Shown here in pieces: positions 60,100-64,000 of a DNA stretch of 64,000 nucleotides. How positions within the stretch are numbered: the first letter of the stretch is position 1; each line of letters begins with the position of its first letter. The translations under genes and the position numbers were made by a program. The notes beneath the pieces were generated by a model. It worked only from the letters and a program-made list of their open reading frames with translations, ran no database searches and had not been told where the DNA came from. Source of the stretch: Climacium dendroides (taxonomy: Eukaryota; Streptophyta; Bryopsida; Hypnales; Climaciaceae); contig OX467082.1 in the NCBI GenBank assembly GCA_950106755.1, forward strand, positions 26,412,001 to 26,476,000, written 5' to 3'.

Positions 60100-60312
60100 A
60101 CTATAAAAAAAACTATGTTTTATGTAATGTTCTATAATTTTCATAAACGGATTTTAGGTGACATTGAATAAAACAACTTGTGTTTTTATATCAATAATAA
60201 CATCTCATGTAACATCTAGATGTTAAAAACATAAGTTGTTTTATTCAATGTCCACTAAAATCCATTTCCTAAAATCATGAAAACATCACATAAAACATAG
60301 GTTTCTTATACT
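60100..60312. mobile_element. Foldback MITE
   Basis: Arms about 100 nt: AACTATGTTTTATGTAATGT...TGACATTGAATAAAACAAC on the left is mirrored by GTTGTTTTATTCAATGTCC...ACATAAAACATAG on the right, with a short centre. Just upstream, TACTACTAGAAGAAAA resembles a CACTA-type terminus, but no matching right end was found. Confidence 0.6.
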
Positions 60313-61461
60313 GTTGAACCAAATCTCAAAGGCTTATTGGACTTGGTGTCTTTCTCTTTGTTGAGTTTTAAGAGCATCTCCACCCATTCATTAGAAAGCT
60401 CCCCAGCTCGGGCTTGGGCATGGCTAGTGAGGAAAAAGTAGTCCATTGCAGACCCAAGGGACAAAAAGAACCTAATCATGCCAAATTGATCCCTCCAAAT
60501 AGTAGGACGTGTGTGTTAAAAACACACTCATTTTTTGTGTTGGATCCATGTATGTTCTCGTGTTTTATTTGTACTTTGTTGTTGACAACTTTCAATTTTT
60601 ATATTGAATTTTGTTTAAAAAAAAGGACCATTGTCTCCAAATTCATCAAATTTTATCTAAATTCATAGGTTTTTATGAGCTCAAATTTTCTTGATTCAAA
60701 TTCAATATCAAAAGGACAAGTGAATTTAGGTTTAGGGTTTAGATCGAATGTAAAGAGTAAAAGTGTGCTTGAAGCATGCTTGAGGTAGACCTCAAACACA
60801 CCTCAAGCACACTTTTTCTTCTCTAATTCAAATTTTCTTAAGAAATTGTGTTGAAAAATTATATTAAAAATTTTAAAATTGTGATGAAAAAGTGTCTTAT
60901 TTAAAAAAAAATTTGAAGTGTGTTGAAGTGTGTTCAACACACTTTTACTTTTCTCATTGAATTTAAATAAAAATAAAAATTGTGCTAAAAAATAGTTTTC
61001 AAAATTTATTTTAAAAAATCAAAGTGTGTTGAGGTGTACTGAGGTAGAACCTCAAGCATACTTGAACATACTTTGTTTTAAAAAAAAATTGAATACACTT
61101 TTTCAACATAATTATTATTTTTTAAATTTCAAATTTAATTTAAAAATAAATAAAATCATATTTATTTACATTTTGATTTTTTAATTTTCAAATCAATTAT
61201 TCATGATAGAGAAATTGAAGTTCAAAATGTATAATGCAAAATTTGTAAGTTAACTTCCAAAGTGCAAAGCTGAGTTTTTCATTGCATTTGAATTAAAATT
61301 TTAGAATTATATTTTTCTCATTAAATATGTAATTGACTTCTTTCCCTATATTCTTGGATGAGGATGACTGGGGTGTCTCCCTAGCCAAATAAAACCTGGG
61401 AAGAATATGGCATGGACCACCCCATTCCCCCACATGTGTATAAGGGATGGGTGGCGATACT
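60313..61461. repeat. Cluster of three related hairpins in AT-rich DNA
   Basis: Palindromic segments built on AAGTGTGYTTGA / TCAARCACACTTT occur at about 60756-60815, 60929-60953 and 61020-61076. The middle one pairs AGTGTGTTGAA with TTCAACACACT around a very small loop. Nothing else is recognised in this stretch. The 84-codon frame at 60414-60668 is unassigned. Confidence 0.5.
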
Positions 61462-61610
61462 CTAAGGGTGGGCTTCCATGTGGAGTCAAAGGCTAGTGGA
61501 GCCTACCGATCATCAGTCAAATGGGCTTCCTCGTTTTTCATGAACATCCATTTGACCAATGATCAACAAGCTCCACTGGCCCCCAACTCCACATAGAAGT
61601 CTACCCTAAG
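61462..61610. repeat. 64-nt-arm hairpin
   Basis: Arms 61462-61525 and 61547-61610 pair with about 80% complementarity (CTAAGGGTGGGCTTCCATGT against ACATAGAAGTCTACCCTAAG and so on), with a 21-nt loop. This is a plausible MITE or small-RNA precursor shape. Confidence 0.6.
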
Positions 61611-62197
61611 CATCGCAGCCCGCTTTATATCTACTAAAGTCTTCCAAAGTGCCTCACAAAGTCCTATAGTGGGCCAACGCTCTTAGGCAAAAACTTGGCT
61701 GTTTCGTGAAATCCAAATGATTCCAAGAGCTTTGCCTCTAATAAAGGTACATTCTCACCTAGCGTTTGGTAACAACACTCATAAAATATAATACCTCTCA
61801 GAAAGATTAGAAGGTACAAGTTGTATAAAAATATTTGTTTTCAGTTGATTTGGCATTGGTTTGGCATAAGTGGGTTATTTTGAAGTTATTGGTTGGAACA
61901 TACTCTTTTGTAGTTTGCACAAGAGCTACCACTGCATTTCCTCTCCACAATCTTCATCCAAAAAATTCATCCATATCATGGAGAAGAATGTAAGAGTCAA
62001 TACCAATAGCACTTGACCATTTGCCACAAACAAATAAGTTTGATGGCATTATGAAGTGAACACTTTGTTGACAATTGCGAGAATATTGGGTGGGGATGTC
62101 ATTTTTATAATCAAATCCATTGTCCATCATAAACTTTCAAAAGGAATGGGATAATTTGAAGATGAGAGCTTGAGTGTTCATTGTCAAAAAAAGCTGA
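61611..62197. other. Intergenic, nothing recognised
   Basis: No gene or repeat end identified. Confidence 0.4.
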
Positions 62198-62559
62198 AAT
62201 TGCATTTGGAGTAGAATTTCAGACCTCATTTAGGCATAGAAGAATACCTTTTAAAAAAAAATTAACTAAGATAAGTTGGAAAAATCAAGTTAAATTAAAA
62301 TTTCAAAAATCCATTTGTAATTTTGAGCCTTTAATCAAAAGTTATGAACAAATTTTAGAGAAGGGTGTCAAGGAAAATGCCCCTCCCAACCCCTCTCTCA
62401 AATTTGTTCATAAATTTTGATTGGAGGCTTTAAATATCAAATGGATTTTTGGAGATGAATTTTAACTTGATTTCCCAACTTTTCTTAGTTCAAATGTTTT
62501 TGAAAAAATTCATTCTTCTATGCTTAAATGAGGTCTGAAATTCTACTTCAAACACAATT
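62198..62559. mobile_element. Foldback MITE, ~170-nt arms
   Basis: AATTGCATTTGGAGTAGAAT at the left is mirrored by the right end (...ATTCTACTTCAAACACAATT). Pairing continues through AGACCTCATTTAGGCATAG and ATTTTTGGA/TCCAAAAAT-type blocks to the centre near 62380. No clear target duplication. Non-coding. Confidence 0.65.
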
Positions 62560-63745
62560 CCTGCATTTGACTTAACTATGAGCGGTTGAGCTCTTACCAA
62601 TTTTCATTTACATATCCCACATGGGTAGTTTTACTTCCTACCACCCCTCTTGTATATTTAGAACTGTTTTCCCCAATCAAATCCAAAGTTGAGAGTGGCC
62701 CATGAAATTTTGCCAATGTTACCTCCTAATTGGTAGCAATTGTTCTTAGTTAATTGCCCATTTGGAGTCTGATTAACTAACAATGCTCCTCACAATCTAA
62801 AGTCTATGTTTCTTGTTGATTGAGGTGCTATGTAACATTTTTTGAAATTCACGTAACTGCTTGAACAGTGTCCTCATTTATTGACTTGACCACCATTCTT
62901 TTCCCTCGCCGTCTGCCTAGGATGGGCATTTGCTAAAGAGTGGAATTGCGAACACACACAATTCTCTTTCTAACACTGCCCCCAAAGACTTCGACTTAAC
63001 ACCAAGTGCGAACGTGCCATAAGTATGTTCCAAAGAGTCCTACAGTTACAAGTAACCGGCATTTTGTTCAATGAAGTTGTCACCAACGACGAATTCAAAT
63101 CATCAAGAGAACTTAAACTTAAGCTTAGTTGCTGCAACAATGAAACCCGTCGTGGGCACCCTGGCAAAAATGAAAAAAAACTAAAACTAACTGAAAATAA
63201 GGTCTGCTTTCACACAGCCATGGATTTCACTGTGTCCGTTCTTCAATTCTTCAATTTCTGACTGTGATTTGACATTTCATTGATTAGTTACTTCCATAGC
63301 TAGAGTTTCAGGTTCTGAAATCAGCTGACTGAGCTCAGCAGAAGTGCAGAACTACGCTCATGGGTCACGACTCACGAGTTCATGGCTGTCATGAGAGTTC
63401 ATAAAAGTTTTTCTGTTGAAGCATAAAATCCTAGCTTACCAGAGTTTCAGGTCTACTGAAGTACTGGTCAGGATTAATTGATGATAATGCAGCGTAGACT
63501 ACCATTTAAGGAGCCAGTAAGAACTCAAAGGCAGTTACATTTGTTGGAAAATAGTACACGGCTACACGCACTGATTTATCCTATTACTTTACTGTGGTGA
63601 CATTAAATTATTTTATTAAAGTGATAAAATTGTAAAATAATGCAGCCTAAAATGCTGTCATCTTTGTACAATCACAGTTTATCACAGTTTTTTTGGGGCA
63701 GTGACTGCCTCTCTCCAATAGGTTAAATCAGTATAATATAACTAA
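62560..63745. other. Intergenic, nothing recognised
   Basis: Open frames of 62-78 codons on both strands lack motifs. Confidence 0.4.
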
Positions 63746-63972
63746 TTAACCCTTAAACGAGGAGCCAGTCACCATAGAAATCATCTGTTTGGGTACCATG
63801 TGAATTGTTGACTTAAAAAAATGAAAAAGCACTCGTTGGGAGACAAGATGTTCCCTTTTCACACAAAATTTGGCGGATGAATAGTTGCACTTCTGTCTTA
63901 CATAGAGAGATTTTGTGTCATCTATTGGATGCAAAACATTCGCCTTGATGTTCCTTGATGTTTAAGGGTTAA
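63746..63972 (+). mobile_element. TTAA MITE family A, complete copy
   Basis: TTAA 63746-63749 and 63969-63972; termini CCCTTAAAC...GTTTAAGGG-type. 227 bp, matching 21482-21709 and the split copy at 22755-23957. An extra GGGTTAA follows on the right (63973-63979), so the end may have been used or copied twice. Non-coding, piggyBac-like by target and ends. Confidence 0.75.
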
Positions 63973-64000
63973 GGGTTAAGCTAGTCATTATTGACATCAT

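Noticed and set aside
63961..63979. Telomere-like GGGTTAAGGGTTAA
   Set aside because: Only two units, not TTTAGGG, and explained by the end of the TTAA MITE.
1..64000. CRISPR array, rRNA or tRNA gene
   Set aside because: No regularly spaced direct repeats with unique spacers, and no cloverleaf or rRNA-like segment was recognised by reading. A tRNAscan or Rfam run was not possible.

Overview
The window looks like gene-poor, repeat-rich, AT-rich nuclear DNA of a land plant. Three things point there: a fasciclin-like arabinogalactan protein gene (plant cell wall), a Ty1/copia retrotransposon whose primer-binding site matches plant initiator-Met tRNA usage (TGGTATCAGAGCC), and dense plant-style MITEs. 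The sequence does not identify the species. The abundance of TTAA-type (piggyBac-like) elements is not typical of well-studied angiosperms, so a bryophyte, lycophyte, fern or other early lineage is possible; that is inference. The only intact, convincing host gene I can support is the FAS1/FLA gene at 13898-14773 (minus).

Layout. 1-13 kb: low-complexity intergenic DNA with several inverted-repeat elements: a Harbinger-like MITE at 584-1042, a 29-bp-TIR element at 6321-7024, a hAT-like element at 10621-11181 and a TTAA-flanked element at 12078-12525. 13-16.5 kb: a GC-richer island with the FLA gene and its upstream region. 16.5-29 kb: MITEs and dispersed repeats, including a 117-bp hAT MITE with a perfect 8-bp target duplication, a pair of 0.7-kb inverted copies, several TTAA elements (one nested in another) and an LTR-like repeat (family E). 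29.3-39.5 kb: two direct copies of a ~4.3-kb LTR-like unit. The second is split by a 1,264-bp solo LTR with a 5-bp target duplication.

39.5-55.0 kb is a nested complex. A decayed copia element (LTRs 39543-39717 and 54871-55049) has its gag split by an 8.25-kb piggyBac-like element and its reverse transcriptase split by a 1.28-kb piggyBac-like MITE. At both sites the copia reading frame resumes exactly across one TTAA. The 8.25-kb element carries a decayed piggyBac transposase core (DDE_Tnp_1_7 family) on the minus strand, in a single frame with stop codons only. It has itself received an LTR-like repeat, a hAT fragment and a CACTA-ended foldback. 55-64 kb: unrecognised DNA, a third family E copy, an AT microsatellite, three long foldbacks or hairpins and a complete 227-bp TTAA MITE.

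The main discovery candidate is this piggyBac-like system: a probable former autonomous element with short-ended relatives (268 bp, ~970 bp, 1.28 kb) and a ~227-bp family, all at TTAA with CCC(C)T-type termini. Everything seen looks immobile now. Loss-of-function changes in both the copia and the transposase are mostly C-to-T/G-to-A, as expected for methylated, silenced DNA.
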